From NCBI GenBank assembly GCA_017540565.1, contig JAFYAU010000021.1, positions 1 through 33,341 of the forward strand: 33,341 nucleotides of DNA. The letters are read 5' to 3'. The number at the start of each line of letters is the position of its first letter. Position 1 is the stretch's first letter. Below the pieces are notes generated by a model, which saw only the letters and a list, made by a program, of their open reading frames with translations, was not told the origin of the DNA and ran no database searches. Positions 7,003-15,008 of the stretch are shown here, piece by piece. This DNA is from Oscillospiraceae bacterium (GTDB lineage: Bacteria; Bacillota; Clostridia; Oscillospirales; Oscillospiraceae). Position numbers and translations under genes: made by a program.

Positions 7003-8106
7003 TCAGGCTCTCCCCGCAAGGATGGCCTCCACCTGCGCACGCTTCTCATACAGGACGCATCCGCCGGCGTGGGCGCCGGTGAGCAGACCATTGTCCTGTA
7101 TGCTCTGGAACAGGGGGGAGGCGATAGCGTCCCGGAGAGAGGTCTCTTTCACGTTTATGTCCGAATAGGGGGAGAAGGGACACGGTTCGGCTCCGCCGTG
7201 GGAGTTGATGTGGAAGAATTCCCTTCCCGCGGCCATGCAGCCTCCCATGGACAGCTCATCCCCCGGGAAGGACAGCAGAACGGCTTCCGTGTAATGGGAG
7301 CACAGCTGATCCATGGCTTCAGCCATGTACGCGCGTTCGGGCTCTCCGGGGGCGAGATGCTGCGCCTCGTCCGTGACGGGAACGAATTCCACGTAGATCA
7401 CCAGTTTGCAGCCCTTGTCGATCAGCCCGTCCAGAAACTCCCGGGAGGTCACCTCACGCACGTTCTCCGTTGTCACGGTGATGGACGCACCGAAGATCAG
7501 GCCCTTGTCGCGGAAAGCATCCATATTCGCCGTCACCTTGTCATAGATGCCTTCTCCTCGGCGGGCGTCAGTGATCTCCCTGCCGCCCTCGATGCTCAGC
7601 ACGGGGACTAGGTTCCGGCACTCGTCCAGCAGCCGGAAATAGGCGTCGTCGATGAAGGTGCCGTTGGTGAAGACGGGGAAGATGATCGAAGGCATCCGTC
7701 CCGCGGCTTTGAGTACTTCCCGACGTAGCATTGGTTCTCCGCCGGCAAGCATGATGAAACTGATGCCCAGTTCCTCCGCCTCCCGGAAGATCCGTTCCCA
7801 TTCGGCGGCACTCAGCTGCCGGACGGGCGGCTCGTCCACGGTGGCATTGTTGCAGCGGGAATAGCATCCGGCACAGTGCAGATTGCAGCTGCTGGTGATG
7901 CTGGCAATCAGGAAACCCGGCACGTGAAGCCCTTCCTGCTCCAGTTTCATGCGCGTTTTTGAGGCCTTCCGGCTGGCTGACGCAAATTTCACCATGAACG
8001 CGCTCTCTCTGGGATTTCTCAGCGTAGCCCTGAGCGTATCGGCCACGATCTGCTCCACGCCCTGTTCTATATGCTTCTGCAGGTCGAACTGCTGCTTCAC
8101 ATTCAT
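7003..8106 (-). CDS. Radical SAM protein
   Basis: A 367-residue radical S-adenosylmethionine enzyme. The cluster motif C74-N-L-H-C78-A-G-C81 is the canonical CxxxCxxC that binds the SAM [4Fe-4S] cluster, followed by AGGEPMLR (the GGE motif for SAM). An N-terminal helical extension of about 65 residues precedes the barrel. The C-terminal part has scattered cysteines (GGCMAAG, EPCPFSPY, GGCVLYEK) that could hold an auxiliary cluster, as in SPASM-like proteins, though the usual spacing is not obvious. The target is unknown; peptide or cofactor modification is possible. The ATG at 8106 has a close GAGAGGA; a GTG at 8136 or the GTG two codons after 8106 are alternatives. It is the last gene of the WYL-reductase unit, 37 bases after the nitroreductase. 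Confidence 0.85.
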   Translation of the reverse strand: MNVKQQFDLQKHIEQGVEQIVADTLRATLRNPRESAFMVKFASASRKASKTRMKLEQEGLHVPGFLIASITSSCNLHCAGCYSRCNNATVDEPPVRQLSAAEWERIFREAEELGISFIMLAGGEPMLRREVLKAAGRMPSIIFPVFTNGTFIDDAYFRLLDECRNLVPVLSIEGGREITDARRGEGIYDKVTANMDAFRDKGLIFGASITVTTENVREVTSREFLDGLIDKGCKLVIYVEFVPVTDEAQHLAPGEPERAYMAEAMDQLCSHYTEAVLLSFPGDELSMGGCMAAGREFFHINSHGGAEPCPFSPYSDINVKETSLRDAIASPLFQSIQDNGLLTGAHAGGCVLYEKRAQVEAILAGRA

Positions 8107-8143
8107 CTTCCTCTCACGTTGATTCAGATCCTGCACCCGGATG

Positions 8144-8956
8144 TCAGTAAATGAGGCAGGAGGCGATGTATTCCGTATCGGCAGGCATCGGCAGACCGGG
8201 ATCGGCGAAAGTGAAGTCGGCTTTCGCTCCGCGTTCGGCCAGCCCTGCGGACAGGTGGTTCATGGCGATGCCTACATCGATCTTCTGCAGGTCCCAGCCG
8301 TCCTTTCCGGCGAAGCCCCTGGACTTCTTTTCATAGAAATGCGCGGTGCCGCCGAGAAGGAGCACCCGCCAGGGCTGCTTGTTCACGGCGGAAGGGGCCC
8401 AGCGGACCATCTCCAGCAGCTCGGCCGCTGCCCCGGCTTTTTCCGGCGTCAGGGGGACGTCGAAACTCCCGTCGAAAAACAGCTGTTCGAAGGGAAGACG
8501 GACGTCCGCCTTCACGCCCTTCCGCATCATCGTCTCTTTGAGGGACATCTTTTTCGCCGGATACCCGAGAGGACTGACGCAGGGCATGACCTCGCCGGGT
8601 GCCAGGTCCATGGCCTTCTCAAAGACCGCACGGTCCATGGTCCCCGCGATCCATGTGGTGCCCAGGCCGAGGCTCTCGGCGAACAGGACGATGGATTCGA
8701 ATTCATAGCCGAAGGCCTCTTCCGCATGCGGCGCGGCTTTCAGCTTTCCCGCGATCCAGGCGTCCGTCCCGGAGATGACCGGGGAGGAGAGCCCGTCTGC
8801 CTTTGCGCTCAGCAGCCGCCATTCGATGGGCAGGCCGTAGGGGTTCTCCGCTTTCTCCGCGAATGCGAGAAGGCGGGCGGCGTCCTCTTCCCCGAGAGGA
8901 TTGCCGTCAAAGGTGCGCACGCTGCGCCTGTGCCGGATGAGTTCCATGGTCGTCAT
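8144..8956 (-). CDS. Nitroreductase-family flavoprotein
   Basis: A 270-residue protein of the FMN-dependent nitroreductase superfamily, which reduces nitro groups, quinones or other acceptors using NAD(P)H. The N-terminus ELIRHRRSVRTFDG is the standard FMN-phosphate-binding start, with the central LFAESLGLGTTWIAG and the later WAPSAVNKQPWR, another family hallmark. At this length it belongs to the group in which an internal repeat of the family pattern occurs (two RxSxR/PSxxNxQ-like parts). The ATG at 8956 has a perfect AAGGAGG seven bases upstream and overlaps the end of the aldo/keto reductase gene by four bases, so the two are translationally coupled. The substrate is not evident. Confidence 0.85.
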   Translation of the reverse strand: MTTMELIRHRRSVRTFDGNPLGEEDAARLLAFAEKAENPYGLPIEWRLLSAKADGLSSPVISGTDAWIAGKLKAAPHAEEAFGYEFESIVLFAESLGLGTTWIAGTMDRAVFEKAMDLAPGEVMPCVSPLGYPAKKMSLKETMMRKGVKADVRLPFEQLFFDGSFDVPLTPEKAGAAAELLEMVRWAPSAVNKQPWRVLLLGGTAHFYEKKSRGFAGKDGWDLQKIDVGIAMNHLSAGLAERGAKADFTFADPGLPMPADTEYIASCLIY

Positions 8957-10164
8957 GATGCGTCCTCCTTTTTTCTGTTTCCGGCCTTCCGGAACATGAA
9001 TCTGCGGGCAATGTCGATGCCCAGCCTGTACGGAAGGGGCCGGAGCGCCCGGTCCGCCTCCTTCAGTTTCTCACGGATGGGAATGCTCTGCGGGCAGTGC
9101 TGCTCGCACTTACCGCATCCCACGCACTGTGTGGCGAAAGCGGGGGAGCGGGTGAGACCGACGGTCTGGGCATACTGGAAGCGCCCTTGGGTCTTGGATT
9201 CGATGCTCATGGCGTTCCAGCAGCGGAAGGCACCCGGGATGTCCACGCCTTTCGGGCAGGGCATGCAGTACCGGCAGCCGGTGCAGCCGACCTTTTCTCC
9301 GGCGCGTATGGCTTCCGTCACCTGCGTCAGCACCGCCCGGTCCGCATCGGTCAGGCAGCCGGGCTCCGAGACGGAGGCGACGCGGCAGTTCTCCTGCACC
9401 ATGTCCAGGGAGTTCATGCCGGAGAGCACCACGGTGACCTCCGGCTGATCGTACAGCCAGCGCAGGCCCCATTCGGCGGGGGACCAGTCGTGCCCGCCGG
9501 CCTCCATGACTGCTCTCGCACGGTCCGGCAGCATGTTCACCAGCCTGCCGCCGCGGAGCGGCTCCATGATCACGACGGGGATTCCCCGGGCAGCTGCGGC
9601 CTGCAGGCCGTCGCGTCCCGCCTGAGAGACCTCGTCGTAGTAGTTGTACTGGATCTGGCAGATGTCCCAGTCATAGTCGTTCAGGATCTTCAGGAAACTG
9701 TCCGTATTGCCATGGAAGGAGAAGCCGACGTTCCGGATCGTGCCGGATCTTTTCTGCTCCTCCAGCCACTCGGGGATGCCGAGGACCTTCAGTTTCTCCC
9801 ACATGGCCACGTCCGTCAGATGGTGCATCAGGTAGTAATCGATGCGGTCGGTCTTCAGCCGGCTGAGCTCCTCACGTAAATACTTTTCCGCAGCGGCCCT
9901 GCTTCCGATAAGGAACTGAGGCAGCTTCGTTGCTATGTTCACGCGTTCCCGCAGTCCGTTTCGATCCAGGATGGTGCCGAGGGCAGCCTCGCTGCCGGGA
10001 TAGATGTAGGCTGTGTCATAGTAGTTCACGCCCGAGGAGAAAGCTTCGAGGATCTCTTTTTCCGTCTTGGCCATATCGATGCCGGCACCCTTCCGGGAAA
10101 ACCGCATGCAGCCGTAGCCGAGAATGGAAAGTTCGTTGCCGATCCTGTCCTTTCTGTACTGCAT
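8953..10164 (-). CDS. Aldo/keto reductase with two C-terminal [4Fe-4S] motifs
   Basis: A 403-residue fusion of an aldo/keto reductase barrel and a ferredoxin-like tail. The barrel shows LGYGCMRF near the start, NYYDTAYIYPGSE with the catalytic Asp and Tyr, ATKLP with the Lys, and LMHH with the His. The tail carries CTGCRYCMPCPKG and CVGCGKCEQHCPQ, two four-Cys sites for [4Fe-4S] clusters. Such iron-sulfur reductases are common in strict anaerobes; they probably reduce carbonyl groups with electrons from NAD(P)H or ferredoxin. The start is placed at ATG 10164, with AGGAGG seven bases upstream; the frame extends further to 10191 without a site and would overlap the previous gene. It follows the WYL regulator by 16 bases. 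Confidence 0.9.
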   Translation of the reverse strand: MQYRKDRIGNELSILGYGCMRFSRKGAGIDMAKTEKEILEAFSSGVNYYDTAYIYPGSEAALGTILDRNGLRERVNIATKLPQFLIGSRAAAEKYLREELSRLKTDRIDYYLMHHLTDVAMWEKLKVLGIPEWLEEQKRSGTIRNVGFSFHGNTDSFLKILNDYDWDICQIQYNYYDEVSQAGRDGLQAAAARGIPVVIMEPLRGGRLVNMLPDRARAVMEAGGHDWSPAEWGLRWLYDQPEVTVVLSGMNSLDMVQENCRVASVSEPGCLTDADRAVLTQVTEAIRAGEKVGCTGCRYCMPCPKGVDIPGAFRCWNAMSIESKTQGRFQYAQTVGLTRSPAFATQCVGCGKCEQHCPQSIPIREKLKEADRALRPLPYRLGIDIARRFMFRKAGNRKKEDAS

Positions 10165-10180
10165 TCCGGTCCCTCCTTCG

Positions 10181-11167
10181 TCAGTCATCATAATGCCTCA
10201 GCACCCCGGCAAGATGCCTGCGGTATCCCTCGCGCACCGCAGCAGGCCCCAGGATCTCCGCATCCTCTCCGAACGCAGTCAGCCAGGCATAGAACTGGGG
10301 GGAGACTACCAGATCCAGCGTCACAGTGAAGTGCTCCTCATCGTCGGGGACCAGGATCACGTCTGTGCCGAAACGATCCAGGACCGGATCCGCAAGACGT
10401 CCGGCGAAGCGCAGGCGGACGCGGGTGGGCTCGCCCGTGAACATGGAGAAGACCCGGTTGGTGTAGGTGGCCATGTCCGTGGCCGCAAAGGCTTCCCGGC
10501 CCTCCCTGCGCTTCTTCAGCACCTGGATGCGGGTCATGCGGTCCACACGGTAGTGGCGCAGTTCGCCGGTCTCGGAGTACCAGCCGAGCAGATAGTAGTT
10601 CTGATCCACCCAGATCAGGGCGAAGGGACTGACGGTGTGGACGCGTCCCCCGTGACGCAGCACCCGCTCCTTAGCGATGTTGTATGAGAAGTACTGGAAG
10701 GAGATCTGCCGGTCCCCGGAGATGGCCTCGCTGACGGTATCCACGTTCAGATACACGCTCTCGTCCATATTCTTCACTCGGTTGCGGACATAGACGGCGC
10801 GCTGCAGGCCGGCGCCCTGGAAACGGCTGCACAGCGTCTCCAGCTTGGCAATCAGGGACGAGGTCTTCCGGCTGGTGATGAAGTTGCTGGACTGGACCAT
10901 ATCCACCAGCAGCTTGACCTCCTGCAGCTCAAAGTCACGGCTGACGACCTTGTAGTATTTCCCGCTCTGCACGATATCCATCCCGTATCCGTCGGGACCG
11001 AGCGTCCGCAGGTCGTCGTACAGGCTCTTGCGTTCAGCTTTGATCTCATGCTCCGCGAGCATTTCGATCATGTCCTGGATGGTGACCGCGTGATCCTCGT
11101 CGGAGTTTTTCAGCAGAAAGTCCCGCAGATACAGGAGTTTAAGTTTCTGATTATATGATCTGGGCAT
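10181..11167 (-). CDS. WYL-domain transcriptional regulator (YafY type)
   Basis: A 328-residue regulator. Residues 1-80 form a winged helix (LKLLYLRDFLLKN ... ERKSLYDDLRTL, the usual recognition helix of this family). Residues about 140-225 form the WYL domain (ISFQYFSYN ... TVSPFALIWVDQNYYLLGW), and a C-terminal extension follows. WYL domains sense ligands, often nucleotides or nucleic acids in stress systems, but many control metabolic operons. As first gene of the unit with the aldo/keto reductase, nitroreductase and radical SAM genes, it likely regulates them and itself. ATG 11167 has AAAGGGG about eight bases upstream. Confidence 0.9.
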   Translation of the reverse strand: MPRSYNQKLKLLYLRDFLLKNSDEDHAVTIQDMIEMLAEHEIKAERKSLYDDLRTLGPDGYGMDIVQSGKYYKVVSRDFELQEVKLLVDMVQSSNFITSRKTSSLIAKLETLCSRFQGAGLQRAVYVRNRVKNMDESVYLNVDTVSEAISGDRQISFQYFSYNIAKERVLRHGGRVHTVSPFALIWVDQNYYLLGWYSETGELRHYRVDRMTRIQVLKKRREGREAFAATDMATYTNRVFSMFTGEPTRVRLRFAGRLADPVLDRFGTDVILVPDDEEHFTVTLDLVVSPQFYAWLTAFGEDAEILGPAAVREGYRRHLAGVLRHYDD

Positions 11168-11199
11168 GACGGCGCCCCTTTCCGTTCCATAGTGTCCCC

Positions 11200-11228
11200 A
11201 GTATAGGACAGAATTGGCGAAAAAGCAA
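11200..11228 (-). promoter_or_regulatory. Promoter of the WYL-reductase operon
   Basis: On the minus strand TTGCTT (plus 11223-11228) and TATACT (plus 11200-11205) are spaced by 17 bases, with the start about 40 bases before the WYL ATG. The -35 overlaps the T-rich tail of the upstream terminator. Confidence 0.6.
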
Positions 11229-11233
11229 GAGAA

Positions 11234-11259
11234 GCCCCGGCAGCGGGGACTGCCGGGGC
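11234..11259 (-). terminator. Terminator of the Gly-rich protein gene
   Basis: GCCCCGGCAG (11234-11243) pairs with CTGCCGGGGC (11250-11259); on the minus strand a T-rich tail (TTCTCTTGCTTTTT) follows. It separates the small gene from the WYL operon. Confidence 0.8.
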
Positions 11260-11302
11260 CTGTGCCCGAAGGGCTGTATGCGCGGCCGAAACCCGGCCGG
11301 AC

Positions 11303-11566
11303 TTATCTCCGTCCGCCTCCGCCGAAGCCGTGGCCGCCTCCGCCGAAACCCGAGGGACCGTGCCCGCCGAAGGTTCCGGGACCGCCGAAACCGCCGGGAC
11401 CGGGTCCGCGGCGGAAGCCGCCGGGATCCATGGGGCCGCGCGGCCAGCGGGGCATCGGGGTGTACCAGTAAGGCCCGAACCAGAGTCGCCGGCTGTACGG
11501 ACGGCTGTCCCATGTACAGAGCCGGATGATGATCGCGACAAGGGCGATCGCAAGGATGAGACGCAT
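11303..11566 (-). CDS. Small Gly/Pro-rich protein with an N-terminal membrane segment
   Basis: An 87-residue protein of unknown function. Residues 1-17 (MRLILAIALVAIIIRLC) form a short membrane anchor or signal. Then comes an Arg/Trp/Tyr-rich part (RRLWFGPYWYTPMPRWP) and a low-complexity tail of Gly with Pro, Phe and His, built on loose GxGGFGG/HG repeats and ending GGGGRR. I regard it as real because GGGAGG lies about seven bases before the ATG, a strong terminator follows its stop, and it fills its own interval. The same DNA is open on several other frames because of its repeat structure; those are not supported. It might be a membrane-anchored surface or assembly peptide. No family is recognised. 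Confidence 0.6.
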   Translation of the reverse strand: MRLILAIALVAIIIRLCTWDSRPYSRRLWFGPYWYTPMPRWPRGPMDPGGFRRGPGPGGFGGPGTFGGHGPSGFGGGGHGFGGGGRR

Positions 11567-11586
11567 ATCGAACCTCCCTTTCCTGA

Positions 11587-11600
11587 CCGCCCGCGGGCGG
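11587..11600. repeat. Perfect 14-base palindrome in the leader of the Gly-rich gene
   Basis: CCGCCCGCGGGCGG reads the same on both strands and lies about 20 bases before the start codon, between a possible -10 (minus-strand TAGAAT near 11620) and the ribosome site. It may be an operator or an RNA stem. Confidence 0.4.
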
Positions 11601-11673
11601 CCGCCTGTTTCCTTATGGGCACATTCTACCGTGCGCGGAAGGCGGGGTACAGGGCCGGCGGGGAAGAAAAAAC

Positions 11674-11706
11674 GCCTCTATTCCGCCTTCCCGGCGGAAT
11701 AGAGGC
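11674..11706 (-). terminator. Terminator of the HTH gene
   Basis: A perfect 14-pair stem (GCCTCTATTCCGCC at 11674-11687 with its complement at 11693-11706, five-base loop) followed on the minus strand by six T. It lies 24 bases after the stop of the HTH gene. Confidence 0.92.
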
Positions 11707-11730
11707 ATTTCTGTGTGTGAGAAGAGGAGG

Positions 11731-12222
11731 TCAGTTCTCCAGGCCGGTCACCTTGCCCTGCGCCATGCGCTTTTCCAGCCACACGCGAAGGCTGTCCGCC
11801 ATGCGGGCCAGATGTTCCAGATCGTCCCTGATCTCCGTGAAGTCCCGGTACTCGTCGGGCGTGAGCTCGCCGTCCGCGGCGATGTCCAGCAGCCGGTCCC
11901 TCCTGTTGTGGAGCCGGTTGAGGCAGCTGACGGCGTCCACCGTGATCTGGGGCAGGTCCTTCTCCTCCAGCTCCCGCACGTCCACGGTGCCGATGGCGCA
12001 CACGTTGCGGCAGTAGTAATTGCGGAGTTCCGGCGCCCCGTAGCAGCGGCTCATCTCCAGCGCGTCGTAGGGCTGCATCTGGACCTTGTCGTTTTCGATC
12101 TTCTCCAGACGCTCCGGGGAAACGGCGGTCATGCCCATGGAGGCGGCTTCCCGAGTCAGTCCCAGTTCCTCCCGCTTCAGCTGGAAAACGGATTTGTTCT
12201 CTTTCACGGATCTTCTGCCCAC
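11731..12222 (-). CDS. XRE-type helix-turn-helix protein
   Basis: A 163-residue protein with an N-terminal HTH (LKREELGLTREAASMGMTAV, then SPERLEKIENDKVQMQPYDALEMSRCY), the pattern of Cro/C1-type DNA-binding domains. It is followed by a conserved-looking NYYCRNVCAIG with two Cys, and a C-terminal helical part rich in charged residues (DECRDFTEIRDD-like region) that may form a coiled coil. The GTG at 12222 is chosen because AGGAGG lies nine bases upstream; the frame is open much further upstream, but that part covers the divergent promoter. It is divergent from the ABC importer operon and may regulate it (inference from position). Confidence 0.75.
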   Translation of the reverse strand: MGRRSVKENKSVFQLKREELGLTREAASMGMTAVSPERLEKIENDKVQMQPYDALEMSRCYGAPELRNYYCRNVCAIGTVDVRELEEKDLPQITVDAVSCLNRLHNRRDRLLDIAADGELTPDEYRDFTEIRDDLEHLARMADSLRVWLEKRMAQGKVTGLEN

Positions 12223-12255
12223 AGCGGTTGCCCTCCTCAGCGTGTCATTTTCGCC

Positions 12256-12261
12256 AGTATA
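12256..12261 (-). promoter_or_regulatory. -10 box of the HTH gene
   Basis: TATACT on the minus strand, 34 bases before the GTG start. No good -35 is visible at the normal distance; the upstream sequence is pyrimidine-rich. Confidence 0.35.
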
Positions 12262-12364
12262 CCACAGGAAAGAGGAAAAAGAACACAGATCCGGAGAAAA
12301 CGACGGCTTTTTTTGCATATTCATACGAAAAACAGGACGGGAACACGGGAAAACGGGCAGGGTA

Positions 12365-12393
12365 TTGCATTTGCGCCACAAATGGGATACAAT
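12365..12393 (+). promoter_or_regulatory. Promoter of the ABC importer operon
   Basis: TTGCAT (12365-12370) and TACAAT (12388-12393) with a 17-base spacer. The start would be near 12400, giving a leader of about 70 bases that contains a GC-rich dyad (GCCGCGACAGCGGC) before the ribosome site. Confidence 0.6.
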
Positions 12394-12469
12394 ACGCCCG
12401 CGACAATTGAATAACGGGAGAAGCAATTTTTGTTGTAACGCCGCGACAGCGGCGGAAGGAGAAGAAAGA

Positions 12470-14008
12470 ATGAAAAAGATTCTGGCACTTTTCCTGGCGG
12501 CAGCGCTTCTGTGCGGTGCACTCTGCGGATGCGGAGGCGCCAGCAAGAAAGAAGACGGCAAAGCCAGCGACAAGGACACTTCGACCGGAGCGGACGGCAA
12601 CAGTATCGTTGTCGGAATCGCTCAGGACCTGGACAGCAGTCTTGACCCCTACTCAATCACGGCGGCAGGAACCAGAGAGGTCTTATTCAACGTATACGAG
12701 GGACTCGTGAAAGCGGATCACACGGGCGCCTATCAGGCGGCCTGCGCGAGTGATTACGACCTTTCCGACGACGGACTTACGTATACGTTCACTCTGCGGG
12801 ACAACGTTGTTTTCCACAACGGAAAGACGATGACCGCGGAGGACGTTCTCTACAGTTTCGAAACCTGCGCCGCCAAGACAGTGGATGCCTCCCTGTCGGC
12901 GGCGCTTTCTGATGTAGCGGTAGCGAGTCCGGATCCGAAGACGGTCACGGTGACCCTGCCGGCCCCCAACCCCAACTTCATCGCGTTCGCGGCGTACGTC
13001 TACATCGTGCCCGCCGACGCCACCGGACTGGAAACGAACCCCATCGGCACCGGCCCCTTCAAGTTCGTGTCCCGTTCCGTGCAGCAGAACGTGGTTCTCG
13101 AGAAGCATGCGGAGTACTACGGCACCCCGGCCTATCTGGACAAGGTGACGTACCGCATCTTCGAGGACGCCTCTGCTGAGATCACGGCGCTCGACGCCGG
13201 CACCATCGACCTGTGCGCCCATCTGGGCGTAGACCAGATCGCCGGACTGAAGAGCGACTACGAGGTCCTCGAGGGGACGATGAATCTGGTGCAGGCACTC
13301 TACCTGAACAACGCCCACGCCCCCTTCGACAACGAGCTGGTGCGCCAGGCGCTCTGCTACGCCATCGACGAGAAAGCGATCATGGACCTGACGGAGGACG
13401 GGCACGGAACGCCCGTGGGCTCCGCCATGTATCCCGCCTTCACCAAGTACTTCGATCCCGCGCTGGCGGATACCTATCCCCACGATACCGCCAAGGCGAA
13501 GGAACTGCTGGCCCAGGCGGGCTATCCCAACGGCTTTACCATGAGCATCACCGTGCCCTCCAACTACACACCGCATGTGAATACGGCGGAAGTGATCGTG
13601 GAGCAGCTCAAGGAAGTGGGCATCACCGCCACGGTGGACAAGGTCGAATGGGCCACCTGGCTGTCCGATGTATACGGCGGCCGCCAGTATGAGAGCACCG
13701 TAGTCGGCTTCGACGCCAGCACCCTGACGGCGGCCGCGCTGCTGGCGCGGTACCAGTCGGATGCGCACAACAACATGTTCAACTATACGAATCCGGAGTA
13801 TGACGAGGTGTACGCGAAGGCGTCTGCCGCTACGGACGACGCCGAAGCCACGGAACTGTACAGACAGTGCCTGAAGATCCTGGCGGACACCGCGGCAAAC
13901 GTGTATATCCAGGACCTGGCGGAATTCGTCGTGATCCGCGGGACCCTGACGGGATACCAGTTCTATCCCATGTACGTCATGGACATGAGCACCGTGAGGT
14001 ACAAATAA
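12470..14008 (+). CDS. ABC importer substrate-binding lipoprotein (SBP family 5)
   Basis: A 512-residue extracytoplasmic binding protein for peptides, nickel chelates or similar solutes. The signal peptide MKKILALFLAAALLCGALCGCGG ends in a lipobox (LCGC), so it is lipid-anchored. Family 5 hallmarks are SSLDPYSITAAGTREVLFNVYEGL near the N-terminus, LTYTFTLRDNVVFHNGKTMTAEDV, and PIGTGPFKF. The ATG at 12470 has GGAAGGAG about nine bases upstream; the frame is open from 12086, but that part overlaps the divergent promoter and HTH gene. It is the first gene of a five-gene operon. The order and sizes (A-B-C-D-E; 512, 312, 267, 274, 244 residues) fit both Dpp/Opp and Nik systems, so the substrate is left open. 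Confidence 0.9.
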   Translation: MKKILALFLAAALLCGALCGCGGASKKEDGKASDKDTSTGADGNSIVVGIAQDLDSSLDPYSITAAGTREVLFNVYEGLVKADHTGAYQAACASDYDLSDDGLTYTFTLRDNVVFHNGKTMTAEDVLYSFETCAAKTVDASLSAALSDVAVASPDPKTVTVTLPAPNPNFIAFAAYVYIVPADATGLETNPIGTGPFKFVSRSVQQNVVLEKHAEYYGTPAYLDKVTYRIFEDASAEITALDAGTIDLCAHLGVDQIAGLKSDYEVLEGTMNLVQALYLNNAHAPFDNELVRQALCYAIDEKAIMDLTEDGHGTPVGSAMYPAFTKYFDPALADTYPHDTAKAKELLAQAGYPNGFTMSITVPSNYTPHVNTAEVIVEQLKEVGITATVDKVEWATWLSDVYGGRQYESTVVGFDASTLTAAALLARYQSDAHNNMFNYTNPEYDEVYAKASAATDDAEATELYRQCLKILADTAANVYIQDLAEFVVIRGTLTGYQFYPMYVMDMSTVRYK

Positions 14009-14056
14009 ACCATAATACCGGAATGACCTGAGACCGGAGGAAAGGAGGACGGGCTG

Positions 14057-14995
14057 ATGAAATATTTCGCAAAAAAAACAGTGACTCTCATCATAACGTT
14101 ATTCATCGTGTCGCTGCTCGTCTTCCTTGCCTTCCAGGTGATCTCGGATCCTGCGGCGGCGATGCTGGGAACCAGCGCCACGCCGGAGAAGATCGCCGAA
14201 CTGCGGGAGGAGCTGGGCCTGAACGATCCGCTCTTCGTCCGCTACGGCCGCTGGCTGGCGGCCTTCGTGAAGGGTGATTTCGGCGTGTCCTATGCCTACT
14301 CGATCCCCGTCCGGGGCATGGTGATGGAGAAGCTCCCGCTGACGGTGGGCGTCGTTCTGCTCAGCTTCGTGCTGATGGTGGCGCTGTCGTTCCCCCTGGG
14401 AATCATCTGCGGCCGCCACGAGGGCGGCGTCGCGGATCACATCATCACGATCCTCGGCCAGGTGGGCATGTCCGTCCCGGCCTTCCTTCTGGGTCTCGGC
14501 CTGACGTATTTCTTCGGCGTGTTTATTCACTGGTTCACGCCCGGGGCTTACGTGCCCGTGAGGAACGGCTTCTGGGCCTGGCTGGGCTGCCTGATCTTTC
14601 CTGCGCTGGCCATCGCCATCCCGCGGACGGCCATGACGGTGAAGATGCTTCGCGCCTCGGTGATCGGGGAGATGGGGAAGGACTACGTGGTCACCTCCTA
14701 TTCCCGCGGGGCCGGGAACGCCATCGTGCTGCGCCGTCACGTGCTGCGCAACGCGATCATTCCCGTGATCACATTCATCGCGAGTTCCATGTCGGAAATC
14801 GTTGCCAACTGCATCCTGGTGGAGCAGGTGTTTGCCCTTCCGGGCATCGGGGTGCTGCTGCTGAGCAGCATCGGGAACCGGGATTTCCCGGTGGTACAGA
14901 CCCTGGTGGTCTTCCTGGCCGTATGGGTGGTCGTGATCAATTTCATCGCGGACGTCCTGTACCAGCTGGTGGATCCCCGCATCCGTCTGGGCTGA
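14057..14995 (+). CDS. ABC importer permease, DppB/NikB type
   Basis: A 312-residue inner-membrane permease, the first of the pair. It begins with a membrane segment, then the periplasmic loop with LREELGLNDPLFVRYGRWL, and five further segments. The ATPase-docking EAA loop reads KDYVVTSYSRGAGNAIVLRRHVLRNAIIP, and the C-terminal VLYQLVDPRIRLG is typical of DppB/OppB. AAAGGAGG lies eight bases before the ATG. It partners the next gene to form the channel. Confidence 0.92.
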   Translation: MKYFAKKTVTLIITLFIVSLLVFLAFQVISDPAAAMLGTSATPEKIAELREELGLNDPLFVRYGRWLAAFVKGDFGVSYAYSIPVRGMVMEKLPLTVGVVLLSFVLMVALSFPLGIICGRHEGGVADHIITILGQVGMSVPAFLLGLGLTYFFGVFIHWFTPGAYVPVRNGFWAWLGCLIFPALAIAIPRTAMTVKMLRASVIGEMGKDYVVTSYSRGAGNAIVLRRHVLRNAIIPVITFIASSMSEIVANCILVEQVFALPGIGVLLLSSIGNRDFPVVQTLVVFLAVWVVVINFIADVLYQLVDPRIRLG

Positions 14996-15008
14996 GGGGG
15001 TGCGTCTG

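Noticed and set aside
8141..9448. Plus-strand frame (435 codons) over the nitroreductase and aldo/keto reductase
   Set aside because: Antisense to both genes, which carry clear family motifs and are joined by a perfect coupled start.
11303..11566. Plus-strand Pro-rich and Arg-rich frames antisense to the Gly-rich gene (11214-11529)
   Set aside because: Their repeats are the mirror of the Gly codons (GGN read as CCN or CGN); none has a ribosome site, and one crosses the terminator.
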